In this document: one piece after another, positions 1 to 6,678 of the stretch
How the letters are laid out: every line of letters starts with the position of its first letter
How positions within the stretch are numbered: the stretch's first letter is position 1
Origin: Actinomycetota bacterium
GTDB taxonomy: Bacteria > Actinomycetota > Actinomycetes > Nanopelagicales > Nanopelagicaceae
Assembly: GCA_009924725.1 (NCBI GenBank)
Contig: RFRA01000025.1
Span: forward strand, 1-10,177
Reading direction: 5' to 3'
Length of the DNA: 10,177 bases
Notes under the pieces: generated by a model
Databases searched by the model: none
Told to the model about the DNA's origin: nothing
What the model saw: the letters and a program-made list of their open reading frames with translations, nothing else
Position numbers and translations under genes: made by a program

Positions 1-537
1 GCTGCGCCAATCTTTCTAGGTTTAGTTGCTGATCGAACACCTAAAGAGCGACGCAAGTTAGCGATTCAAGCAGCCGGAGTTTCACTTCTGGTGATTTCGA
101 TATTTGCCATTTTTGGGCAATTAATTCTGGATTACCTACATATTTCAATTGCCTCACTTCAGGCTGCCGGCGGACTATTGCTTTTGCTGGTTTCACTTGA
201 ATTGTTAACTGGAAAAGACTCTGGCTCAACTGAGGCACGGGATAAAAATGTAGCTCTAGTGCCACTAGGGACCCCATTGTTAGCTGGGCCAGGTGCAATT
301 GTGGCGACTATGATTTTCGTACAGCAAGTTCAAAATACTTCGCAGGCAATCGGTTTAGTTGCAGCAGTCCTAGCTGTTCACATAGTTATTGCACTTGTGC
401 TTATTTCTTCAACTACTATCTTAAAAGTAATAAAAGAATCTGGTGTAAATTTGGTAGCCCGAATAGCGGGTCTACTATTAGCCGCGATTTCGGTTCAAAT
501 GTTAGTTGATGCGATTAGGGCCTTTATAGCGCAATGA
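1..537 (+). CDS. MarC family (UPF0056) integral membrane protein, 5' end missing
   Basis: The reading frame is open from base 1, so the gene begins before the window; 178 residues are visible and about 20-30 N-terminal ones are probably missing compared with the usual ~200. A GTG at 91 is internal, because family-like sequence (PIFLGLVADRTPKERRKLA) precedes it. The protein is strongly hydrophobic, with helices near residues 25-43, 48-68, 90-107, 110-135 and 150-175. The segment LQAAGGLLLLLVSLELLTG and the later TPLLAGPGAI stretch are typical of MarC proteins. These are inner-membrane proteins of unknown transport function; the old multiple-antibiotic-resistance link has not held up in the literature as I know it. 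The stop TGA overlaps the next start (ATGA, 534-537), so the two genes are probably translationally coupled. Family assignment is confident, function is not known. Confidence 0.88.
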   Translation, partial: AAPIFLGLVADRTPKERRKLAIQAAGVSLLVISIFAIFGQLILDYLHISIASLQAAGGLLLLLVSLELLTGKDSGSTEARDKNVALVPLGTPLLAGPGAIVATMIFVQQVQNTSQAIGLVAAVLAVHIVIALVLISSTTILKVIKESGVNLVARIAGLLLAAISVQMLVDAIRAFIAQ

Positions 538-1328
538 GTAATCTCGAATTAGGTTTTTTCGCACCTTCATCAATTACCTGGAAGATACATTCTGATCCAG
601 CCATGTTGATAGGTGGAATCCGTGCGCTGTTTCAACAGGCTCTCCACCCACAAGCAATGGTTGGCGTTGCTGAGCATTCAAATTTTCGGGAAGACGCTTG
701 GGGTCGTTTGCAGCGCACCGGTGATTATGTAACAGTGGTTACTTTTGGAACTCCAGCAGAGGCAAATGCATTAACTGCTCGAGTGCGAAAAATACATGCA
801 CACCTTGGTCTAGATGACCCAAAACTTCTATTGTGGGTGCACATGTCAATGGTTGATTCTTTTCTAGATGTAGCAGTTAGATCTGGACTTAAGTTAACTG
901 AGGCAGAGCAAGATCAATACATTGCTGAAATGGTGCTATTCGCAGAAGCAGTAGGTTTAGACGAATCAATAGTTCCTAAAACTGTTGCCGAAATGCAGAA
1001 ATATTTCATTGATATCGCACCAGAATTAAGTGCCAGTGATGATGCCAAACGTGCCGCATTATTTTTAACGATCCCCCCGCTCCCAACTGCGGTGCGCTTT
1101 GCAACGCCGGCAGCTCCGGCTTGGGCTGCAGTAGCTGCATTAGCTGGCGCCGCTTTACCTAACTGGGCTCGGTCACTTTATGGCTGGCCAACGTTGCCAG
1201 GACAAGGGATTGCAACGGATATCGCCATGACAGCACTGCGCAAGAGTTTGCTGGTACTACCTTTCGATGGTTTGTTACCACCTGTTTTGATTGAAGCCAA
1301 AATTCGCTGGGGCGTGAGCGCAGCATGA
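534..1328 (+). CDS. DUF2236 / MpaB-type oxygenase family protein
   Basis: This 264-residue protein carries the N-terminal pattern of the DUF2236 family, which also includes rubber oxygenase Lcp and fungal MpaB: W16-K-I-H19 followed by D21, then GGIRALFQQALHPQAM at 27-42, H48 in AEHSNF, W56-G-R and later W101-V-H103. In characterised relatives this fold binds b-type heme, and His and Arg residues in these regions matter; that the same holds here is inference. There is no signal peptide, so a cytoplasmic or membrane-associated protein is likely. A hydrophobic, Ala-rich stretch lies near residues 185-206. The substrate is unknown. The ATG overlaps the MarC stop, and its own TGA overlaps the ParA-like start (ATGA, 1325-1328), placing it in the middle of a three-gene operon. 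Confidence 0.85.
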   Translation: MSNLELGFFAPSSITWKIHSDPAMLIGGIRALFQQALHPQAMVGVAEHSNFREDAWGRLQRTGDYVTVVTFGTPAEANALTARVRKIHAHLGLDDPKLLLWVHMSMVDSFLDVAVRSGLKLTEAEQDQYIAEMVLFAEAVGLDESIVPKTVAEMQKYFIDIAPELSASDDAKRAALFLTIPPLPTAVRFATPAAPAWAAVAALAGAALPNWARSLYGWPTLPGQGIATDIAMTALRKSLLVLPFDGLLPPVLIEAKIRWGVSAA

Positions 1329-1954
1329 GCACTCCGATAGTTGTCTTAGCCAGTTTTGCTGGCGGTGTTGGAAAAACAACTTTGACACATGCGCTGGCAG
1401 TTGCGTGCGCCGAATTCGGCAAGAAGGCTCTAGTTATAGATCTAGATTCTTCAGGTGCGCTAACTTTCAAACTTGGTCACGAAAGAACCCGCGAGAATAT
1501 AATCAACTGTAGCGAACGCTTTGATTTACGACCACATACCGCAACCGATTCACTAACCTCCTTGATCGCAGAGATTCCGGAAAAATATGATTTAGTCTTG
1601 GTTGATTCAGCATCCTTATTTACAGCTGAGCTAGCAGAAGTTTTGCAAGCTGCGCAATTGGTTATTTCGCCAGTGCGAGAGAGCATTCATTCGCTGCGAG
1701 GCGCTTTGGCAGTAATGAAGATTACTTCGGCACCATTTCAAGCTCTGCCATATTTCACCGCAAATAATTCTGAATTAGCCAAATTGATTGCTGCCGAATT
1801 GAACGTATTAGATGGCGAAATTTCAGTAGCAGATGAGGTTTTATCGGCTGAAGCTAAATCAATCAGTGTGTTGACCGACAACAAAAATTGTAATGTGGCA
1901 CAGCAATATCGTGATGCAACTTATTCGATCTTAGAAGAACTAAAGATTTTTTAG
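1325..1954 (+). CDS. Small ParA/MinD-like P-loop ATPase with altered Walker A
   Basis: The 209-residue protein has a ParA-type nucleotide-binding fold. The P-loop is FAGGVGKTTLTHALA (11-25), the switch region LVIDLDSSGALT (36-47, with D39 and D41) and the Walker B is YDLVLVD (88-94, with D94). In true ParA/MinD proteins the residue before GGxGKT is the 'signature' lysine that reaches across the dimer; here it is Ala12, while Lys17 of the standard P-loop is kept. It is shorter than typical ParA (~250) and has no ParB/SpoOJ neighbour, so classic chromosome partitioning is unlikely. Its job may be linked to the DUF2236 protein to which it is translationally coupled. A ParA-related gene close to a RhlE-type helicase also occurs in mycobacteria, as I recall. 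The TAG stop interlocks with the helicase stop on the other strand. Function unknown. Confidence 0.82.
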   Translation: MSTPIVVLASFAGGVGKTTLTHALAVACAEFGKKALVIDLDSSGALTFKLGHERTRENIINCSERFDLRPHTATDSLTSLIAEIPEKYDLVLVDSASLFTAELAEVLQAAQLVISPVRESIHSLRGALAVMKITSAPFQALPYFTANNSELAKLIAAELNVLDGEISVADEVLSAEAKSISVLTDNKNCNVAQQYRDATYSILEELKIF

Positions 1955-3270
1955 TCGGCGATTCGCTTAGTACGAACTCGATCACGCTTCACTCGCTCTG
2001 CTTTTGGCTGATCAGCAGGCGTGACAGCCTTAGCAGGGGCTACTTTCTTAGCTACATTCATTCGTCCGGTAGAGCCTGCTGGAATCTTAAATTTAGAAAA
2101 GAGTGAATCAGAAGAAGAGTATGTTTCTTCAGGCTCACCTAGATTTAGATTTAGCGCTGTATCGATCATTTTCCAGCGAGCTAATTCATCCCAGTCAACA
2201 AAAGTAACGGAAATTCCATGTGCACCAGCTCGAGCGGTACGACCAATGCGGTGCACGTAAGTTTTCTCATCTTCTGGGCATTGGTAATTAACTACGTGGG
2301 TAATTCCATCAATATCAATTCCACGCGCAGCCACATCGGTTGCAACTAAGACATCAGATTTACCGGCCTTGAAGTCATTAAGCGCTTTCTCACGTGCGCC
2401 TTGACCAAGATCACCATGAATAGTGTCTGATCTAAATCCACGTTCCAACAAATCATCAGCAGTTTTCTGGCAAGTGCGCTTTGTGCGACAGAAGACAATT
2501 GTCGGTCCGCGACCTTCAGATTGCAGAATTCGGGCCAACATTTCAATTTTATCTAGAGCATGTGCGCGTACAACGTGTTGTTCAATCTTGGAAACTACGG
2601 CGCCTTCATCTTCATTATCTTGGGTGCGAATATGAACTGGCTGATTCATGAAGCGGCGAGCAAGAGCGATGATGTCACCAGGCATAGTTGCTGAGAACAA
2701 CATAGTTTGCTGGCGGTTAGGAGTACTAGTAAAGATTTTTTCAACATCGGGCAAAAAACCAAGATCTAACATTTCATCGGCTTCATCTAGAACTAATCGC
2801 GAAACGTTCTTAAGCTTTAGTTGACCTTGTCGATATAGATCAAGGAGTCGACCAGGTGTGCCTACAACTATTTCAACACCTTGTTCCAAAGCTTCAATCT
2901 GTGGTTCAAATGCACGACCACCGTAAACCGCCAAAACCCGAACCCCGCGATTGCCAACTAGTTCAGCAATATCTTTAGTCACCTGAACACAAAGTTCTCG
3001 TGTTGGAACAACTACGAGTGCTTGTGGTTGACCCTTAAACTCAAGGGCAGCCCATTGACTATCAAGGGGGGCAATGATGCGTTCAATAATTGGAATACCG
3101 AAACCTAAAGTCTTGCCAGTACCAGTTTTAGCTTGGCCGATGACATCACCGTCAGAGAGCGCGATTGGTAGCACGGCTTCTTGAATCGGAAATGGTGAAG
3201 TAAAGCCATGCGCAGTGAGCGCATCAATTGTTGACTTACGTAACGGTAGATCGGCGAAATTTATAGTCAC
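1951..3270 (-). CDS. DEAD-box ATP-dependent RNA helicase (RhlE-like)
   Basis: All core motifs of a DEAD-box RNA helicase are present (numbering from the GTG at 3270, 439 residues): Q motif FPIQE, motif I AKTGTGKT (47-54), Ia PTRELCVQ, Ib GTPGR, II DEAD (162-165), III SAT (193-195), IV IVFCRTK, V DVAARGID and VI HRIGRTAR (340-347). A Lys/Arg/Ala-rich tail follows, typical of actinobacterial RhlE-like enzymes, and probably binds RNA. Expected roles are ribosome assembly, RNA turnover or cold adaptation. Start choice: GTG at 3270 gives a protein beginning MTINFADL, which resembles relatives, and it lies one base after the DUF3107 stop. A TTG at 3315 would add 15 residues and overlap DUF3107 by 44 bases. 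Neither has a good Shine-Dalgarno, so coupling to DUF3107 translation is likely. Third gene of a leftward operon. Confidence 0.95.
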   Translation of the reverse strand: MTINFADLPLRKSTIDALTAHGFTSPFPIQEAVLPIALSDGDVIGQAKTGTGKTLGFGIPIIERIIAPLDSQWAALEFKGQPQALVVVPTRELCVQVTKDIAELVGNRGVRVLAVYGGRAFEPQIEALEQGVEIVVGTPGRLLDLYRQGQLKLKNVSRLVLDEADEMLDLGFLPDVEKIFTSTPNRQQTMLFSATMPGDIIALARRFMNQPVHIRTQDNEDEGAVVSKIEQHVVRAHALDKIEMLARILQSEGRGPTIVFCRTKRTCQKTADDLLERGFRSDTIHGDLGQGAREKALNDFKAGKSDVLVATDVAARGIDIDGITHVVNYQCPEDEKTYVHRIGRTARAGAHGISVTFVDWDELARWKMIDTALNLNLGEPEETYSSSDSLFSKFKIPAGSTGRMNVAKKVAPAKAVTPADQPKAERVKRDRVRTKRIAD

Positions 3271-3271
3271 G

Positions 3272-3529
3272 TTAGAGGGAGCCGAAACCGACGCGTCGCT
3301 CGGTTTGTTCGCCAATTTCTACAAAACCAATTCGATCGGCTGGCACCATGATGGTGCGGCCACGGACATCAATTAGGACTAGCGGAGTTCCAGCGCTAAT
3401 TGCCGCACTAACGGCAGCTGAGATTTCAGCCGGGGTAGATGGACTCTCGAAAGCAAGGTCGCTACTTACATTTGCGACCGCAATGCGGACCTCTGATTTT
3501 TGGGCAGTTTCAGTTTTCTTTGTAGCCAT
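3272..3529 (-). CDS. DUF3107 family small conserved protein
   Basis: This 85-residue protein matches DUF3107, a family largely confined to Actinobacteria (Mycobacterium tuberculosis TB9.4 is a member, from memory). The conserved core begins at residue 13 (EVRIAVANVSSDLAFES) and ends with the diagnostic VPADRIGFVEIGE then ERRVGFG (62-83). The first 12 residues (MATKKTETAQKS) are a polar extension that many relatives lack, but there is no alternative start closer to the core. An AGGA ribosome site lies 7 bases before the ATG. Biochemical function is unknown. It sits 22 bases after tetR and one base before the preferred helicase start, an order seen repeatedly in actinobacteria, which suggests a job connected with RNA metabolism or with the regulator. 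Confidence 0.93.
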   Translation of the reverse strand: MATKKTETAQKSEVRIAVANVSSDLAFESPSTPAEISAAVSAAISAGTPLVLIDVRGRTIMVPADRIGFVEIGEQTERRVGFGSL

Positions 3530-3536
3530 GGGGCAA

Positions 3537-3540
3537 TCCT
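3537..3540 (-). promoter_or_regulatory. Ribosome binding site of the DUF3107 gene
   Basis: On the minus strand this reads AGGA, 7 bases before the ATG at 3529. It supports that start even though the encoded N-terminus is longer than the conserved domain. Confidence 0.6.
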
Positions 3541-3551
3541 ATGGGATTACT

Positions 3552-4172
3552 TCAGTTGTTGCCTAACGGGAAACCAGAAACCCCGCGCCACATTAAACTT
3601 TCGATTAAACGAGCGGCTTGCTCACGCGAAAGTTTGCTATCTCGATCAAGCCAATGTCGTGCACCAACTTGGATTGATCCAATTAGGGAAACGCCAAGCA
3701 GCATAGATGCTTCTTGTGGCAAACCAGTTTCAATTGAGATCACAGCACTAATTGCAGCGGCACAGTCATAAGTCATGCGATTCAAACGCTCATGTACAGC
3801 TGGTTCGACATTCATGTCGCTTTCAAAAAGTAGCCTAAATGCTTCGCCTTCACTTTCAATGAAATCAAAGTAAGCATCAACAGTTGCGCGAACGCGACCA
3901 GCATTTTCGGTTTTTGATGCGATAGCTCGCTGAATTTGGAAAACGAGTGAGTCGATATGTAAATCTAGAACTGCTAAATAAAGTTCTAACTTTGATGGAA
4001 AGTGCTGGTAGAGAACTGGCTTGCTTACCCCTGCACGATCGGCAATTTCATCCATCGCAGCACTGTGGTAACCAGCGGCGGTAAAGACTTCGAGTGCTGC
4101 TGAGAGCAAAAGTGCTCTTCGCTCATCGCGAGGTAACCGCGACTTGTTATCACGTGCATCTGTTGTGCTCAT
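3552..4172 (-). CDS. TetR family transcriptional regulator
   Basis: The 206-residue protein has an N-terminal TetR-type DNA-binding domain: helix 1 around 18-32 (ALLLSAALEVFTAAGYH) and a helix-turn-helix at 40-59 (MDEIADRAGVSKPVLYQHFP) followed by SKLELYLAVL. The rest is an all-helical ligand and dimerisation domain with no hint of its ligand. TetR proteins usually act as dimeric repressors released by a small molecule. It heads the leftward tetR-DUF3107-helicase operon and is divergent from moeZ, the same arrangement as around the mycobacterial regulator Rv3208 as I remember it. It could regulate its own operon and moeZ through the inverted repeats in the spacer; that is inference. No Shine-Dalgarno precedes the ATG, but a TAnnnT hexamer sits just upstream, which fits a leaderless message. 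Confidence 0.93.
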   Translation of the reverse strand: MSTTDARDNKSRLPRDERRALLLSAALEVFTAAGYHSAAMDEIADRAGVSKPVLYQHFPSKLELYLAVLDLHIDSLVFQIQRAIASKTENAGRVRATVDAYFDFIESEGEAFRLLFESDMNVEPAVHERLNRMTYDCAAAISAVISIETGLPQEASMLLGVSLIGSIQVGARHWLDRDSKLSREQAARLIESLMWRGVSGFPLGNN

Positions 4173-4179
4173 TGAGCCA

Positions 4180-4185
4180 ATGCTA
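4180..4185 (-). promoter_or_regulatory. Candidate -10 element of the tetR operon (leaderless)
   Basis: The minus strand reads TAGCAT, a TAnnnT-type -10 hexamer that ends 7 bases before the tetR ATG. A start of transcription at or next to the ATG would give a leaderless mRNA, common in actinobacteria, and explains the absence of a ribosome site. No clear -35 was seen. Confidence 0.45.
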
Positions 4186-4198
4186 GAGGCAAATCTAG
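4183..4198. promoter_or_regulatory. Inverted repeat, candidate TetR operator near tetR
   Basis: CTAGA, six bases, TCTAG: perfect 5-base arms. It overlaps the candidate -10 of tetR, the place where an autorepressor would bind. The arms are short and chance occurrence is possible. Confidence 0.35.
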
Positions 4199-4272
4199 GA
4201 AATTACACCTACATTTTTTCGCGAACGTATTGCAATTAGCAACCAAGAGTCGATCTACGGCAGAATACCCTC

Positions 4273-4285
4273 GTAACCGAGTTAC
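4273..4285. promoter_or_regulatory. Inverted repeat, candidate operator in front of moeZ
   Basis: GTAAC-CGA-GTTAC is a perfect dyad 27 bases before the moeZ ATG. A possible -10 for moeZ, CAGAAT at 4261-4266, lies just upstream, which would put the transcription start close to the dyad; its -35 is not convincing. Position and symmetry suit repression by the divergent TetR protein. The sequence differs from the dyad near tetR, so both being sites for one regulator is uncertain. Confidence 0.4.
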
Positions 4286-4297
4286 CAATTGAGCAGT

Positions 4298-4304
4298 AAA
4301 AAGG
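4298..4304 (+). promoter_or_regulatory. Ribosome binding site deciding the moeZ start
   Basis: AAAAAGG stands 8 bases before the ATG at 4313. The upstream in-frame TTG at 4289 has no such site, so the ATG is preferred. Confidence 0.5.
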
Positions 4305-4312
4305 CGATAGAG

Positions 4313-5494
4313 ATGAAGACTCCTCCATTAGTAGAACCAGGCCGTGCGCTAACAGTTGATGAAGTTCGTCGCTATAGCCGCCACTTAATCATTCCGGACC
4401 TTGCAATGGCGGGGCAATCGCGATTGATGAACGCCAAGGTTCTATGTGTTGGCGCTGGCGGTTTAGGTTCGCCAGCCTTGATGTATTTAGCAGCGGCTGG
4501 GGTCGGTACAATTGGAATTGCCGAGTTTGACACTGTTGATGAATCGAATTTACAGCGCCAAGTTATTCATGGCCAATCAGATATTGGAAAGAGCAAAGCC
4601 AAGAGTGCGCAGGAAAAAATCGCCGAGATCAACCCATATGTCAATGTAGTTTTGCATGAAACTCGACTAGATAATTCAAATGTCATGGAGATCTTTTCTC
4701 AATATGACATCATCGTTGATGGCACCGATAATTTTGCAACCCGCTACTTAGTAAACGATGCATGTGTGCTGTTAAACAAGCCTTACGTTTGGGGTTCTAT
4801 CTATCGTTTCGACGGACAAGCTAGTGTGTTTTGGGCCGAGTATGGTCCTTGCTACCGCTGCTTATACCCAGAGCCACCGCCACCTGGAATGGTTCCAAGT
4901 TGTGCCGAAGGCGGTGTGCTTGGTGTGCTCTGTGCATCAATTGGCTCGATTCAAACAACTGAGGCAATCAAAGTAATTACCGGAATCGGTGAACCGCTAA
5001 TTGGTTCCTTAATGATTTATGACGGACTCGAAATGAGTTATCGTAAAATCAAAGTGCGCAAAGATCCTAACTGCCCAATTTGTTCAGAGCACCCAACTCA
5101 AACGGAGCTGTTGCCAGATTACGAGGCATTCTGTGGAGTTCTATCTGATGCTGCTGAAGTCGCGGTTAAAGATTCGACGATCTCGGTTTCTGAACTTAAG
5201 AGCAAGATTGACAAGAGCGAAAACTTCTTCTTAATCGATGTACGCGAACCGAGTGAATTCGAGATTGTGCGAATTCCAGGTTCAACTTTAATTCCAAAAC
5301 AAGGTTTCCTAGATGGCACCGCACTGACGAATTTGCCGCAAGATAAGCCGATTATTTTGCACTGCAAATCTGGAGTGCGATCAGCTGAGTGTTTAGCAAT
5401 TTTAAAGGGAGCTGGCTTTGCCGATGCCACACACGTGAGCGGTGGCGTAATTGCTTGGGCAAAACAAGTCGACACTTCGCTTCCGGTGTATTAA
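4313..5494 (+). CDS. moeZ: MoeZ: adenylyltransferase/sulfurtransferase for sulfur-carrier proteins
   Basis: The 393-residue protein joins an E1-like ThiF/MoeB domain (about 15-265) to a C-terminal rhodanese domain (about 288-393), the actinobacterial MoeZ layout and length. It activates the C-terminus of ubiquitin-like sulfur carriers (MoaD, ThiS, CysO types) with ATP and then hands over sulfur for molybdopterin, thiamine, cysteine or thio-natural-product synthesis. Visible motifs: nucleotide loop GAGGLGSP (47-54), DESNLQRQVIHG, DGTDNFATRY, Cys197 in PSCAEGGVLG, and rhodanese loop HCKSGVRS with Cys351 as sulfur acceptor. A four-cysteine zinc site is complete: C180/C183 (CYRC) and C254/C257 (CPIC). 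A TTG at 4289 would add eight residues but lacks a ribosome site. It is divergent from tetR and its TAA overlaps the mshB ATG by one base, so the two are coupled. Confidence 0.95.
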   Translation: MKTPPLVEPGRALTVDEVRRYSRHLIIPDLAMAGQSRLMNAKVLCVGAGGLGSPALMYLAAAGVGTIGIAEFDTVDESNLQRQVIHGQSDIGKSKAKSAQEKIAEINPYVNVVLHETRLDNSNVMEIFSQYDIIVDGTDNFATRYLVNDACVLLNKPYVWGSIYRFDGQASVFWAEYGPCYRCLYPEPPPPGMVPSCAEGGVLGVLCASIGSIQTTEAIKVITGIGEPLIGSLMIYDGLEMSYRKIKVRKDPNCPICSEHPTQTELLPDYEAFCGVLSDAAEVAVKDSTISVSELKSKIDKSENFFLIDVREPSEFEIVRIPGSTLIPKQGFLDGTALTNLPQDKPIILHCKSGVRSAECLAILKGAGFADATHVSGGVIAWAKQVDTSLPVY

Positions 5495-6363
5495 TGAAAG
5501 GTTCATATCAGGGATATCGGGCCCTTCTAGTTCATGCACACCCAGATGATGAAACTATTAACAACGGCGCAACTATGGCCATGTATGCAGCTCTCGGTGC
5601 ACAAGTAACTTTAGTGACTTGCACTCGTGGCGAAGAAGGCGAAGTTTTAGTTCCCGAGTTAGCCCATTTTGCTGCGCACGATACTGATCAGTTGGGTAAT
5701 CATCGCGTTCTCGAACTAGCCGAGGCCATGAAAGCTCTAGGAATTACTGATCATCGTTTTCTAGGCAATGACAAAATCAAATTCCGTGATAGCGGAATGA
5801 TGGGTACCGAACCGAATAATCGCCCAGATTGTTTTTGGCAGGCTGATCTTGATTCGGCAGCAAACTTATTAGTCGACATCATTCATGAGGTAAAACCACA
5901 TATTTTGATTACTTATGACGAAATAGGTGGATACGGTCACCCCGACCACATTCAAGCTCATAAAGTTGCAATGCGGGCCGCTGAACTTGCAACCGAGTGG
6001 CAAATTTCAAAAATCTATTGGAATGCCACACCTAAATCGGTATTAGCAGAAGGAATCGCAGCAATGAAAGAAACGGGTTCATCATTTTTTGGTGCTGAAA
6101 GTGTTGAAGATCTACCTTTTGCTAAAGCTGATGAGTTAGTGACTGCAGCAGTAGATGCAAATGAATATGTTGATGCGAAGATGGCGGCAATGGCAGCTCA
6201 CGCAACTCAAATTGAACTAGATGGTCCATTCTTTGCCCTCTCAAACCAGTTGGGATTACAGGTTTGGGGTCATGAGTATTACTCGCTAGTTAAGGGTAAA
6301 GCCCACGAACCATTTAATGGTGATGGCCGCGAAAGCGATCTATTTGCGGGAATTGTTTTGTAA
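5494..6363 (+). CDS. mshB: MshB: mycothiol-pathway GlcNAc-Ins deacetylase
   Basis: A 289-residue zinc hydrolase of the PIG-L/LmbE fold that removes the acetyl group from GlcNAc-inositol to give GlcN-inositol, the second committed step of mycothiol synthesis. Signature motifs are HAHPDDE (14-20; H16 and D19 expected zinc ligands, D18 the base) and GGYGHPDH (145-152; Y147, D151 and zinc ligand H152). The mycobacterial enzyme's other landmarks TCTRGEEGEV, DQLGNHR, FRDSGM and AAHATQ are also present, separating it from the related Mca amidase. A close homologue may also cleave mycothiol S-conjugates weakly. The frame is open upstream to an ATG at 5389, but the ATG at 5494 fits family length and overlaps the moeZ stop (TAATG), so no separate ribosome site is needed. 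Presence of MshB implies mycothiol as the cell's main thiol. Confidence 0.95.
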   Translation: MKGSYQGYRALLVHAHPDDETINNGATMAMYAALGAQVTLVTCTRGEEGEVLVPELAHFAAHDTDQLGNHRVLELAEAMKALGITDHRFLGNDKIKFRDSGMMGTEPNNRPDCFWQADLDSAANLLVDIIHEVKPHILITYDEIGGYGHPDHIQAHKVAMRAAELATEWQISKIYWNATPKSVLAEGIAAMKETGSSFFGAESVEDLPFAKADELVTAAVDANEYVDAKMAAMAAHATQIELDGPFFALSNQLGLQVWGHEYYSLVKGKAHEPFNGDGRESDLFAGIVL

Positions 6364-6366
6364 CTG

Positions 6367-6678
6367 ATGAAATTTATTTATGCTGCACTAGTTGGGGCGC
6401 TACTTGGGGCCATTGCTACTTTGCTGCATTTATTGTTGTTTCCGTTGGGTTTGATCCTCGGCTTACTTGCCACCGTTGTAGGTATCTGGTCGATCGGGCG
6501 AACTTGGCGATTGCGTAAATTCAAAGTAGTTGCAGCAGCGACTTGGTTAGCCGTAGTTGTTCAAGGTGCGACTCTAGGAGTTGGCGGTGAGCTACTGATT
6601 CAAGGTGATTTAGCTGGTTCACTTCTGGTTTTATTGGGAACTTTCGCCTTAGTAGTTGCGGTGTTCTTGCCGATTTAA
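6367..6678 (+). CDS. Small four-helix membrane protein downstream of mshB
   Basis: This 103-residue, very hydrophobic protein has four likely membrane helices: about 3-21, 23-45, 54-75 and 82-103, with a basic loop RTWRLRKFK (46-54) that predicts a cytoplasmic face between helices 2 and 3. I see no catalytic motif. Mycobacteria and Streptomyces carry a small integral membrane protein right after mshB (Rv1171; DUF6113-like), and position, size and topology fit that family, but I assign it by context rather than by a diagnostic motif. The ATG lies three bases after the mshB stop without a clear ribosome site, so it is probably translated by re-initiation. Its TAA interlocks with the cysS stop on the other strand. 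Function unknown. Confidence 0.8.
   Translation: MKFIYAALVGALLGAIATLLHLLLFPLGLILGLLATVVGIWSIGRTWRLRKFKVVAAATWLAVVVQGATLGVGGELLIQGDLAGSLLVLLGTFALVVAVFLPI

Noticed and set aside
3271..3315. TTG start for the helicase at 3315
   Set aside because: It overlaps DUF3107 by 44 bases and adds residues not typical of the family; GTG 3270 yields a family-like N-terminus. Not fully excluded.
4289..4312. TTG start for moeZ adding eight residues
   Set aside because: No ribosome site precedes it and it would overlap the candidate operator; ATG 4313 has AAAAAGG at good spacing and matches the known MoeZ length.
5119..5475. 118-codon open frame on the minus strand inside moeZ
   Set aside because: It lies entirely opposite conserved moeZ rhodanese codons and has no recognisable domain; a shadow frame. 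The same holds for the minus-strand frames at 41-298, 1159-1470 and 9064-9312.
5389..5493. Upstream extension of mshB from ATG 5389
   Set aside because: The extra 35 residues are unlike MshB, lie wholly inside the rhodanese domain of moeZ, and the ATG at 5494 gives the family length with a typical TAATG junction.
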